Below are positions 56,703 to 64,000 of a stretch of DNA of 64,000 bases, in pieces (position 1 is the first letter of the stretch; each line of letters begins with the position of its first letter). Made by a program: the position numbers and the translations under genes. The DNA is from Flavobacteriales bacterium. Lineage in GTDB: Bacteria; Bacteroidota; Bacteroidia; Flavobacteriales; Flavobacteriaceae. The stretch is taken from NCBI GenBank assembly GCA_018335925.1, contig JAGXRF010000111.1, forward strand, positions 1-64,000. The letters run 5' to 3'. The notes below the pieces were generated by a model. It did no database searches. It saw nothing but the letters and a program-made list of their open reading frames with translations, and was not told the DNA's origin.

Positions 56703-57851
56703 ATGATTCGTATTGTTCCTGTTGTAACCAAAAAAGAAATCAAAACTTTTGTTCAATTTCCTTTTCAGTTATACCAAAATCATCCTTATTGGGTGCCTCC
56801 TATTGTAAAAAATGAAATGGAGACATTTGACCCAACCAAAAACCCCGTGTATGAACACGCAGAATCTCACTTATTTTTGGCTTACAAGGAAGATAAAATA
56901 GTTGGACGGATTGCAGCCATCATCAATTGGCAAGAAGTAAAAGAACAACAAAAAAGTAAGATCCGTTTTGGGTGGTGGGATGTGATAGACGATATAGAAG
57001 TAACCAAAAAATTAATTGAAAAAGTTATTGAAATTGGTAAAAACAACAAATTAGAACACATCGAAGGCCCTATGGGGTTTTCGAACTTAGACAAAGTAGG
57101 AGTGGTTACCGAAGGTTTTGACGAGATAGGTTCCATGATTACTTGGTACAACTACCCATATTATGCTGAACACCTAGAAAAATTAGGATTTCAAATAGAA
57201 AAGAAATACCAGGAAAGTAAATTTTCATTTTCAAATGTACAACCCGAAACCTTTGAAAAAGCTTGCACTGTTATTGAAAAAAGATATGGTTTAAAAGCTG
57301 TTAGCTTTAAAAAAAACAAAGATATTTTGCCCAAAGTAAATGAAATGTTTGAAGTGTTTAACCAAAGCTATGCTTCATTAGCCTCATTTGTTGCAATTAC
57401 AGAAAGAGAAAAGACTTATTATAAAGAAAAATACATTTCCTTTATCAATCCGGAATACATCAAATTTGTATTGAATGAAGAAGGAAAAATGGTGGCATTT
57501 AGCATCGTGATGCCTTCTTTTTCCAAAGCTTTGCAAAAAGCAAATGGAAACTTATTTCCGTTTGGATTTTACCAACTACTCAAAGCCAAAAAAGAAAGTA
57601 AAGACGTTTTGTTTTATTTGATTGGAATTTTACCTGAATTCCAAAACAAAGGAGTTACAGCACTTATTTTTAAAGAATACTACTACACATTTACCCAAAA
57701 AGGAATCAAAAACTGCATTAGAACTCCCGAACTAGAGGAAAATATTGCCATTCAAAATATATGGAAAAATTTTAACCCTCAAGTTTTTAGAAGAAGAAGA
57801 ACTTTTTCAAAAAATATAGTAGGATTAAAAGAAAATCAAATATCCAAATAA
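56703..57851 (+). CDS. GNAT-like N-acyltransferase of the YghO type
   Basis: A 382-residue cytoplasmic protein. The first half contains HPYWVPPIVKNEMETFDP, FLAYKEDKIVGRIAAIIN and GPMGFSNLDKVGVVTEGF, found in a family of double-GNAT proteins often mislabelled GTP cyclohydrolase. The second half has a clear acyl-CoA loop, LPEFQNKGVTALIF. Two GNAT-like folds in one chain are therefore likely. The substrate is unknown. It lies downstream of, and may be cotranscribed with, the outer-membrane protein gene. Confidence 0.8.
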   Translation: MIRIVPVVTKKEIKTFVQFPFQLYQNHPYWVPPIVKNEMETFDPTKNPVYEHAESHLFLAYKEDKIVGRIAAIINWQEVKEQQKSKIRFGWWDVIDDIEVTKKLIEKVIEIGKNNKLEHIEGPMGFSNLDKVGVVTEGFDEIGSMITWYNYPYYAEHLEKLGFQIEKKYQESKFSFSNVQPETFEKACTVIEKRYGLKAVSFKKNKDILPKVNEMFEVFNQSYASLASFVAITEREKTYYKEKYISFINPEYIKFVLNEEGKMVAFSIVMPSFSKALQKANGNLFPFGFYQLLKAKKESKDVLFYLIGILPEFQNKGVTALIFKEYYYTFTQKGIKNCIRTPELEENIAIQNIWKNFNPQVFRRRRTFSKNIVGLKENQISK

Positions 57852-58064
57852 GGACAAGAATACATACAGTACCAACAGTAATAGTTCCAGACGGTAAGAT
57901 TTTACAAAATTTTTCATAAGCGTAATATATTTACTCAAAAGTAAAAATTTCAAAATGTATTAAAAAATAATTTTCATGAAAATAGCTTCTGAGTTTGTGA
58001 AAGTTTATTTTCAATCAACGAAATAGCTACCTTAATCCTTTAACAAAAAAATATTTTGAATCCT
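57852..58064. other. Intergenic region before the ATP-cone nuclease gene
   Basis: 213 AT-rich bases with no gene, hairpin terminator or exact promoter consensus that I can support. A 16-codon frame (57976-58026) is present but has no support as a gene. Confidence 0.6.
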
Positions 58065-58901
58065 ATGCTAAATGTTCAAAAATTTTCGGGAGAATTAATT
58101 GAGTTTGACGAAAACAAATTAAGAAAATCTATGCTCAAATCGGGTGCAGAGGCATTGCATGTAGAGGAAATTTTAGCTGAAATCATGCCTATTCTATACG
58201 ATGGAATACCAACCAAAAAAATATATCGAATTGCATTTAATCTTTTAAAAAGAAAATCAAATGCCTTGGCAGCAAGGTATCATTTAAAAAAGTCGTTGCA
58301 AGAGTTAGGTCCTGATGGTTTTTTATTTGAACAATTTTTAGCTCAAGTATTTCTAAGAAAAGGGTACCAAGTTTATACCAATCGTTTTTTGCAAGGAGCA
58401 TGCTTGACACATGAAACTGACTTGATTTTAATAAAAAACAACCAAAACACTTTGGTAGAATGCAAATTCAGTAGTTATGACAAAGTAATGGACGTTAAAA
58501 TTCCGATGTATATTTTGTCAAGATTTAATGATTTGGAGGCAGTAACACAAAAAATAGATGCACATACTTTTCAGTTCCATGCTTGTTGGTTAATTACCAA
58601 TAATCGTTTTTCAAAAGATGCTGAAATATTCGGTACATATTACGGAATAAAATTATTTTCTTGGAATTACCCACAAGGCAATAGTTTAAAAAACTGGATA
58701 GATGAAGGAAAATTTTATCCAATTACTACTTTAACCACCATCACCAAAGATGAAAAATTTTTGTTGTTACAGCAAAATATCTTATTAGTACATCAATTAC
58801 GTGAAAATCAAGAATCATTAAAGCTACTAAATTTATCTATCAACCGAAACCGCAAAGTTTTACAAGAAATTCATGAATTGTGTTATTTAAAATTGGAATA
58901 A
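58065..58901 (+). CDS. ATP-cone plus PD-(D/E)XK (Mrr-like) nuclease protein
   Basis: A 278-residue protein from ATG 58065 (a TTG three codons upstream is possible). Residues 1-85 read as an ATP-cone (VQKFSGELIEFDENKLRKSM, as in NrdR and ribonucleotide reductase), a nucleotide-sensing module. It is followed by a Mrr-like restriction-endonuclease fold: GPDGFLFEQFLAQVFLRKGY, then HETDLIL (Asp119) and LVECKFSS (Glu132, Lys134) completing a PD-(D/E)XK site. The C-terminal part is helical. It would be a nuclease controlled by ATP or dATP. The next gene starts at the base after its stop. The target is unknown. Confidence 0.82.
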   Translation: MLNVQKFSGELIEFDENKLRKSMLKSGAEALHVEEILAEIMPILYDGIPTKKIYRIAFNLLKRKSNALAARYHLKKSLQELGPDGFLFEQFLAQVFLRKGYQVYTNRFLQGACLTHETDLILIKNNQNTLVECKFSSYDKVMDVKIPMYILSRFNDLEAVTQKIDAHTFQFHACWLITNNRFSKDAEIFGTYYGIKLFSWNYPQGNSLKNWIDEGKFYPITTLTTITKDEKFLLLQQNILLVHQLRENQESLKLLNLSINRNRKVLQEIHELCYLKLE

Positions 58902-60266
58902 ATGGAAAAATTGATTCATATAAAGTTTTTAGGAGCAGCCCATACAGTGACTGGTTCCAAAACATGGATAAGTTATTTACAAACACAATTTTTAGTAGAT
59001 GCTGGTTTGTTTCAGGGAAACAAAGAACTTCGATTACTCAATTGGCAAACTCCCGAAATGGACTGCTCTAAAATTAATTTTGTACTACTTACCCATGGCC
59101 ATTTAGACCATTGTGGCTGGTTGCCATTATTGGTAAAAAATGGTTTTCACGGAAAAATTTACTGTACCGAACCAACCAAAAAAATAGTGCAACTTATTTT
59201 ACTGGATAGTGCCAAAATTCAGGAGGAAGAAGCTGCCAAAGCAAATAGAGAAAATTATTCCAAGCATCATCCTGCCAAAGCTTTGTATACGTTGGAGGAT
59301 GCCAAAAAAGTATTCCCGTTATTGCAAGTAGTAAAGCCTAATGAAATGGTTTCTATTGGAGCAATACAAGCCAAATGGATTTTATCCGGACATATTTTAG
59401 GAGCATCGAGTATACAAATTTGGATTAGAGATGAAATTTTGGTTTTTTCGGGAGATATCGGTCAAAGAAAAGATGCTTTACTGTATCCTCCACAAATTCC
59501 GGAAGCCGCTACGTATTTATTTTCAGAAAGTACTTATGGCAACCGATTACATATTAGCACCAATCCAGTCATTGCTTTAGAAAGGTATATTCATGAAGCT
59601 TTTCAAAGAAAAGGCACCATCATTATCCCAAGTTTTGCAGTGGAAAGAGCCCAATTAATCATGTATTTCTTGTGGCAATTAAAAAAAGAAAATAAAATTC
59701 CGAATTTTCCTATGTATTTGGATACTCCAATGGGAATTAGTGTATTGGATTTGTTTGCAGAATTTCATCATTGGCACCGATTGGAATTACACGAATACGA
59801 AGAAATGTGTGCTTCTTTTGAAATAATAACTACTTATGAAGATACAGTTTCTGTTATTGAAAACCCGAATCCGAAAATTGTGATTGCAGCAAGTGGCATG
59901 GCAACCGGAGGAAGAATTTTAAGTTACTTTGAAAGGTATTTATCCGACGAAAAAAGCTGCATTCTATTGGTTGGCTATCAAGCAGAAGGTACCCGTGGAA
60001 AAAGGTTATTAGATGGCGAGAAAAGCATCAAAATGTATGGCAATTGGTATCAAGTAAAAGCAATCATTCGGCAAATTGATGGGTTGTCTGCCCATGCTGA
60101 CCAACAAGAATTAATCGATTGGGTAAACCAAATACCAACACCACCAAAACAAATATTTTTGGTACATGGTGAAGAGGATGCTTTATTTACTTTAAAAGAA
60201 AAATTAGAGGATGATTTTAAAGGAGAAATCATCATTCCTAAACTTATGGAAAGCTTTCAGATATAA
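58902..60266 (+). CDS. Metallo-beta-lactamase/beta-CASP nuclease (RNA-specificity type)
   Basis: A 454-residue protein with the metallo-beta-lactamase HxHxDH motif (LLTHGHLDHCGW), SGHILGASSIQIW, FSGDIG, and the beta-CASP domain with SESTYGNR, IIIPSFAVERAQ and ASGMATGGRIL. It ends with a SAHADQQEL helix and LVHGEEDALFTLKEKL, the last His motif and RNA-specificity domain. Family members (CPSF73/YSH1-like) are RNA endo/exonucleases. It directly follows the ATP-cone nuclease gene with no spacing. Confidence 0.93.
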   Translation: MEKLIHIKFLGAAHTVTGSKTWISYLQTQFLVDAGLFQGNKELRLLNWQTPEMDCSKINFVLLTHGHLDHCGWLPLLVKNGFHGKIYCTEPTKKIVQLILLDSAKIQEEEAAKANRENYSKHHPAKALYTLEDAKKVFPLLQVVKPNEMVSIGAIQAKWILSGHILGASSIQIWIRDEILVFSGDIGQRKDALLYPPQIPEAATYLFSESTYGNRLHISTNPVIALERYIHEAFQRKGTIIIPSFAVERAQLIMYFLWQLKKENKIPNFPMYLDTPMGISVLDLFAEFHHWHRLELHEYEEMCASFEIITTYEDTVSVIENPNPKIVIAASGMATGGRILSYFERYLSDEKSCILLVGYQAEGTRGKRLLDGEKSIKMYGNWYQVKAIIRQIDGLSAHADQQELIDWVNQIPTPPKQIFLVHGEEDALFTLKEKLEDDFKGEIIIPKLMESFQI

Positions 60267-60296
60267 AAAACCCCCATGCAAAAACATACATGAGGG
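60265..60296 (-). terminator. Putative terminator of the LamG T9SS gene
   Basis: On the minus strand an 8-base stem with one mismatch (CCCTCATG / CATGGGGG), 10-base loop, followed by a T-run. It lies 25 bases past the stop of the minus-strand gene; on the plus strand there is no T-run. Confidence 0.6.
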
Positions 60297-60320
60297 CAAT
60301 CACATAACTACTACTAAAAA

Positions 60321-61955
60321 TTACTTCACAATTTTTTGACTCTTTTGGTTTCCATTGCTATCAGAAATTAGAAGCAAATAAATTCCTTTATGTAATTGAT
60401 CTAAATGATCAATAATAAAATTTGGTTGGTTTGAAGTTCCATGAAGAATGCTTTTACCTGTTAAATCTATCACTTCATAACGTATATCACCAATAAACTC
60501 CGATTTTACTAATACATGACTTGTAAACGGATTAGGAAACACATTCACATCTATACTTGCCATATCAAGGCTATGATTTGACAACGTACTGGCATTTTGG
60601 TATCTAATGGCCATAATTTCAGGTACAGTAAGTGCCCTATTAAATATATACAATTCATCAAGAACCGATTGGGCATATTTAATTGCTGCAGGAGCACCTG
60701 AAGAACTAAGCTGAGTGCCTGTACCAATAGAAAATACGGAATTAAATCGATGAATTGATGAGTTGTCTGTTACTTGTTCTGCTGCAACAAATTCACCATC
60801 TATAAAATACAATAAAAAACGATTATTACCAGAATTCACAAACTGAATTGCCACATGATGCCATTGGTTCAAACTCTTTAAAAACAATCTTGTCAAAACA
60901 TCTTCAGATGCTGAATTTCTAAAGTAGGCTAGTCTTTCAATAGGGTTTGCATCAGTGCTTAATTTTCTTTCTCTAACACCAAAACTTCCAAATGCTTCAA
61001 CGAGAGCCTCACCGTTTTGACCTACCGCTGTATTTGGTATTACACTTCTTTTTTGCCAATAACAAATTGTTAAATTATTATTGTTCATAGAATTTGCCAT
61101 ACTGGTATTCATAAAACCTTGTCCTAAATCAAAAGAAACCCCTTGTCCACTATAACCAGTAACAAATGTTCCACCAGGAAAAGCACTTGGGAAGTTTGAA
61201 AAGGCATGCTCTCCATCAAAATCAGTCAAATTACCATCAAAAGGAAAATAAGCAACCAAGCCAGTTGTATCAAAAATAACTTGTGAGGCGTACATATTTT
61301 GAATATCGGTTTCTGTTAAAACTGTATCAAAAATTTCTAAATCATCATAAACCACTGTTCTATTGACTGAATTTGGTGTAGATAAACTGCTACCTAATTG
61401 AAAAGTTGTACCAACTGTATTCCAGGCAGATGGTGGTAAAGCATTGATATATAAATTTCCGTTTCTATAAACTTTGCATGTTGTACCATCATAAGTCATC
61501 ACATAGTGGTACCAATTATTACCATAAGTTCTATATCTATATCTTTCTGAAACAGCAGTATTAATATCACTAGCCCATCCAAAAGCAGTCATTTGAGCAG
61601 GTGCTTGAACCAAACCAAATGCTTGGTTAGTTGATTGTGTTCCGTATTGGAATAAAAAAATTCTGTCTGCTGCTGGAGAACCATTTCTAAAACTCATCCA
61701 AAAAGAAACAGATCTTGTAGATGTTCCAACTGGTAATAGAGGTAGGTTAACTGAAGTAGGATCCATAAAACTCATTTGCAAAGCTTGATTTGCAACCCCA
61801 AATCTGTCTGCTACAAATGAGGAGCCAGGTATGGTTGAAAAAGTGTGATTTCCTGATGCATCTGTTCTTGAATTATTAAATTCAAACTTGTAAATTGGGG
61901 TTTGAGCCCAAAAAATAGCAAAACTAAAAATACTAAAAAGTAACTTATTTTTCAT
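60321..61955 (-). CDS. Secreted two-LamG-domain protein with T9SS type A sorting domain
   Basis: A 544-residue secreted protein: signal peptide ending AIFWAQ, then two LamG/concanavalin-like jellyroll domains (about residues 20-225 and 235-445; NWYHYVMTYDGTTCKVYRNG in the first and QWHHVAIQF...FIDGEFVA in the second). The final 80 residues form the T9SS sorting domain (VFPNPFTSHVLV, YEVIDLTGK, KGIYLLLI, KSQKIVK at the very end). Such proteins are exported by the type IX system and anchored or released at the surface, often for glycan binding. A -7 box is upstream. Confidence 0.95.
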   Translation of the reverse strand: MKNKLLFSIFSFAIFWAQTPIYKFEFNNSRTDASGNHTFSTIPGSSFVADRFGVANQALQMSFMDPTSVNLPLLPVGTSTRSVSFWMSFRNGSPAADRIFLFQYGTQSTNQAFGLVQAPAQMTAFGWASDINTAVSERYRYRTYGNNWYHYVMTYDGTTCKVYRNGNLYINALPPSAWNTVGTTFQLGSSLSTPNSVNRTVVYDDLEIFDTVLTETDIQNMYASQVIFDTTGLVAYFPFDGNLTDFDGEHAFSNFPSAFPGGTFVTGYSGQGVSFDLGQGFMNTSMANSMNNNNLTICYWQKRSVIPNTAVGQNGEALVEAFGSFGVRERKLSTDANPIERLAYFRNSASEDVLTRLFLKSLNQWHHVAIQFVNSGNNRFLLYFIDGEFVAAEQVTDNSSIHRFNSVFSIGTGTQLSSSGAPAAIKYAQSVLDELYIFNRALTVPEIMAIRYQNASTLSNHSLDMASIDVNVFPNPFTSHVLVKSEFIGDIRYEVIDLTGKSILHGTSNQPNFIIDHLDQLHKGIYLLLISDSNGNQKSQKIVK

Positions 61956-61979
61956 GTTTTATTTTTTTAAATACAGGCA

Positions 61980-61987
61980 CAAAACTA
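61980..61987 (-). promoter_or_regulatory. Putative -7 element of the LamG T9SS gene
   Basis: TAGTTTTG on the minus strand, exact TAnnTTTG match, 24 bases before the ATG. The nearest TTG is 14 bases upstream, short of the usual range. Confidence 0.45.
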
Positions 61988-62086
61988 TTATTACAACAAG
62001 TCAACGGTTTATAGAATACGGTGAAACACTAATTTGAGTTTGTAAAAAAAGAATGTTTTAGCTTCCTCCTTATTAAAAATCATTTA

Positions 62087-63877
62087 CTATAGTTTGATAA
62101 TTTTTTTGGTAATCGATTTTCCAGATTCTACTTCAATTTTTACAAAATAAACTCCTGGATATAGATTTTCCATATTTATCAAGCTTTGGTTGGATTCCAT
62201 AATTTTCTTACCAGTTAGATCGAAGATTTCAATGCCTTTTAAAACTTCATTTGAAACTTGAATCTTTAGGTAGGAAGTTGCAGGGTTTGGAAAAATGGAG
62301 ACGTTAGTCAATGGATTAAAATCAACCGACAAGGTTTCTGTAACAGTAAGATTTTTAAAGGCAAGAGATGTTGTAAATGTTAAGTTTTTAAATTCTAAAT
62401 AATAGTTATCCGTAACCATAGGAGTAAAAACAGCAGAAAAATTACTAAAGTTATCATTTAAAGAATTGCTGCTAAAATCGAATAAGTTTTGTTCAAAACT
62501 TGAGTCGCCATCTCTTTTAACTTTAATAAATCCTAATTGAATTGGATCATTAAAAGAAACAGAAAAAACGGTTCTTGCATCAATTTGAAATGCATACTCT
62601 TGGTTTCCTTGTAAAGCCATTTTTCGTGAGTTTAAAAAATAATTTGCACTTACAGCTGGAAGTCTAAGTTCATTGTTTGTGATAGTTGCAGCATTAAAAA
62701 TTTGACTATATCCAAGGTTACAAAGCGTTAATCCATCATCAAAAGGTTCGGTAAACGGAACGCTTAATGGAGTTGTGGTGCCAGTTGCAGTGGTAAAATT
62801 TGTAAAACGCCAAGCATCAGTAGTTGAACACGCACTTTTTACTCTTACCGTGTAATCTGTACAAGGATTTAAATTGGAAATTTCCTGAAAAAATATGGTT
62901 GTGTTATTGGCTCCTGGATTGGATGTATTGATATTATTGATTGTTGTTCCAGTTCCTTCTGCAAAACCAATTGGTCCATATTCCAAAACGTAGTTTGACC
63001 CACTAAGTCCCGACCAATTAACAGTTGTACTACTTGAAGTAATATTTATTAACTGTGGATTGTTCAAAATTTGAGGTCTTCTCCCTCTTAAGCTCCATGG
63101 ACTGGTAGTTGTACCACAGTTTGCTCTTACATAAACATCATAACTATTACAATTAAAGTCTGGATTTGTAAAGCTATTCCCTGTTAAACCAGTTACCAAT
63201 GTCCCAGTTCCTTGAATAAAATCAATTGGTCCATATTCAATATCATACGTTCCTGAAAATCCGGTAGGTGTAGTCCATGTTACTTCCGGCACAACACTTG
63301 ATATGGATGGTGTTCTGCAAGAAGAAACATTTACAAAAAACAATTGAAAGGAATTTTGACCAACATTCAGACTATGTACAACAGACTTAAAGTTAAATTT
63401 TATCTTTACTTGACTGTTTCCGGTTCCAGTGTAGGATGCTAAATCTAAATTGATAGATTCCGTAAAAGAAAGATTCGTACCATAATCAATTTGTGAATCA
63501 TCCCAAATAGGTGTCCACGTAACACCATTGTTAGTAGATACGCTAACAATAAATTCTGCTATATTAAAATCAACAAAAAGATTTTTTCTGAAAATTCCTC
63601 TAAAATCTAAATAACAAACAGTAGTATTGCTTAAATCTATTGCAGGAGTTATCAATTCCTCATTTTGAGCAATGGAACTACTCTCAATAATTGCAATACT
63701 CTGATTTGGAACGGAACCGAAGCGAAAAAACGTGAAGTTGCCAGAACCAACACTATTTAGTGTCCATCCTGATGGAGGAAAAGTTGGGTCTGCAAAACTT
63801 TCTGCAATAAACAATTGGCTAAAACCTAAGTTGATACTGCAAAGCAACAACATGAACTTTGTAAATTTGATATGCAT
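62087..63877 (-). CDS. Secreted T9SS type A protein with cleaved-adhesin-like and fibronectin III domains
   Basis: A 596-residue secreted protein from ATG 63877 (the frame runs 15 codons further but this start gives a clean signal peptide, LCSINLGFSQ). The first domain (about residues 25-180; ESFADPTFPPSGWTLNS) is of the choice-of-anchor J / cleaved-adhesin type. Two fibronectin III-like domains follow (DIEYGPIDFIQGTGT and VLEYGPIGFAEGTGT), then a second anchor-J-like domain and the C-terminal sorting domain (SIFPNPATSYLKI, IFDLTGKKI, PGVYFVKIE, ending ITKKIIKL). Likely a surface adhesin. No promoter consensus was found between its start and the window end. Confidence 0.93.
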   Translation of the reverse strand: MHIKFTKFMLLLCSINLGFSQLFIAESFADPTFPPSGWTLNSVGSGNFTFFRFGSVPNQSIAIIESSSIAQNEELITPAIDLSNTTVCYLDFRGIFRKNLFVDFNIAEFIVSVSTNNGVTWTPIWDDSQIDYGTNLSFTESINLDLASYTGTGNSQVKIKFNFKSVVHSLNVGQNSFQLFFVNVSSCRTPSISSVVPEVTWTTPTGFSGTYDIEYGPIDFIQGTGTLVTGLTGNSFTNPDFNCNSYDVYVRANCGTTTSPWSLRGRRPQILNNPQLINITSSSTTVNWSGLSGSNYVLEYGPIGFAEGTGTTINNINTSNPGANNTTIFFQEISNLNPCTDYTVRVKSACSTTDAWRFTNFTTATGTTTPLSVPFTEPFDDGLTLCNLGYSQIFNAATITNNELRLPAVSANYFLNSRKMALQGNQEYAFQIDARTVFSVSFNDPIQLGFIKVKRDGDSSFEQNLFDFSSNSLNDNFSNFSAVFTPMVTDNYYLEFKNLTFTTSLAFKNLTVTETLSVDFNPLTNVSIFPNPATSYLKIQVSNEVLKGIEIFDLTGKKIMESNQSLINMENLYPGVYFVKIEVESGKSITKKIIKL

Positions 63878-64000
63878 AAAATTGAATTTAAAATTTACAC
63901 AAAAGTGAAATTTGTGAATCAATCAAATAGTTATCAATAAGGTGAAATGCTCGATTGGGTTTGTGAAATAAATATGTAGTGAACATATAAGTGATAAATT

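Noticed and set aside
57976..58026. 16-codon frame starting with ATG before the ATP-cone nuclease gene
   Set aside because: Too short, no promoter or coding signal; nothing supports a leader peptide.

Overview
The window is about 64 kb of AT-rich chromosome from a member of the Bacteroidota, most likely a Flavobacteriaceae/Flavobacteriales species. The evidence is two secreted proteins with type IX secretion (T9SS) C-terminal sorting domains, Bacteroidota-type lipoproteins and fasciclin proteins, promoters that fit the TTG-N17-23-TAnnTTTG pattern known from Flavobacterium, a long-form PurC, and the gene order thioesterase / dnaA / tyrosine phosphatase / RsmI-like methylase. I saw no tRNA, rRNA, CRISPR array, insertion sequence or prophage. 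Every gap between genes is shorter than 300 bases.

Layout, left to right. 1-5944: a MORN-repeat protein cut by the window edge, then two secreted DUF3857/transglutaminase-type proteins, one with a full Cys-His-Asp triad and one without. 6058-10698: DUF1543 protein, purC, a half-size TauE/SafE permease coupled to a lytic transglycosylase, an alpha/beta hydrolase, a small GNAT protein and a methyltransferase. 10848-17097: mtaB, an oligopeptide-binding lipoprotein, a YbgC-type thioesterase and the overlapping dnaA / phosphatase / RsmI-like set. 17094-22353: a CPA2 antiporter with two unknown small partners, a LytS/LytR-type two-component pair and a lysozyme-fold protein. 22496-25784: an operon dapF / GNAT / mltG / DUF2279. 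25912-32210: HtrA protease, an OstA/LptA-like envelope protein, a class III aminotransferase, a TPR protein and an NTF2-like protein.

32255-39061: uvrA, a DUF1028 protein, an N-acetylglucosamine-kinase-like protein, and the glycolytic pair pfkA-gap. 39253-48041: tamB (outer-membrane biogenesis) divergent from tsaD-rsmE, a fasciclin lipoprotein, and a CarboxypepD_reg-like protein coupled to a RdgB-type house-cleaning pyrophosphatase. 48274-55626: a DEAD-box RNA helicase and a membrane glycan operon (DUF4834, YfhO-like, glycosyltransferase, flippase). 55728-63877: an outer-membrane protein, a GNAT-like protein, a two-gene nuclease module (ATP-cone plus PD-(D/E)XK protein with a beta-CASP metallo-beta-lactamase nuclease), and two T9SS cargo proteins.

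Most of the window is housekeeping: envelope and peptidoglycan maintenance, tRNA/rRNA modification (TsaD makes the t6A that MtaB methylthiolates), glycolysis, and DNA replication and repair. The best candidates for undescribed biology are the ATP-cone nuclease / beta-CASP pair, the active/inactive transglutaminase pair behind the MORN protein, and several regulatory layouts: facing tamB/tsaD promoters, a terminator running into the TTG start of a histidine kinase, and a terminator over the nominal start of the OstA-like gene.
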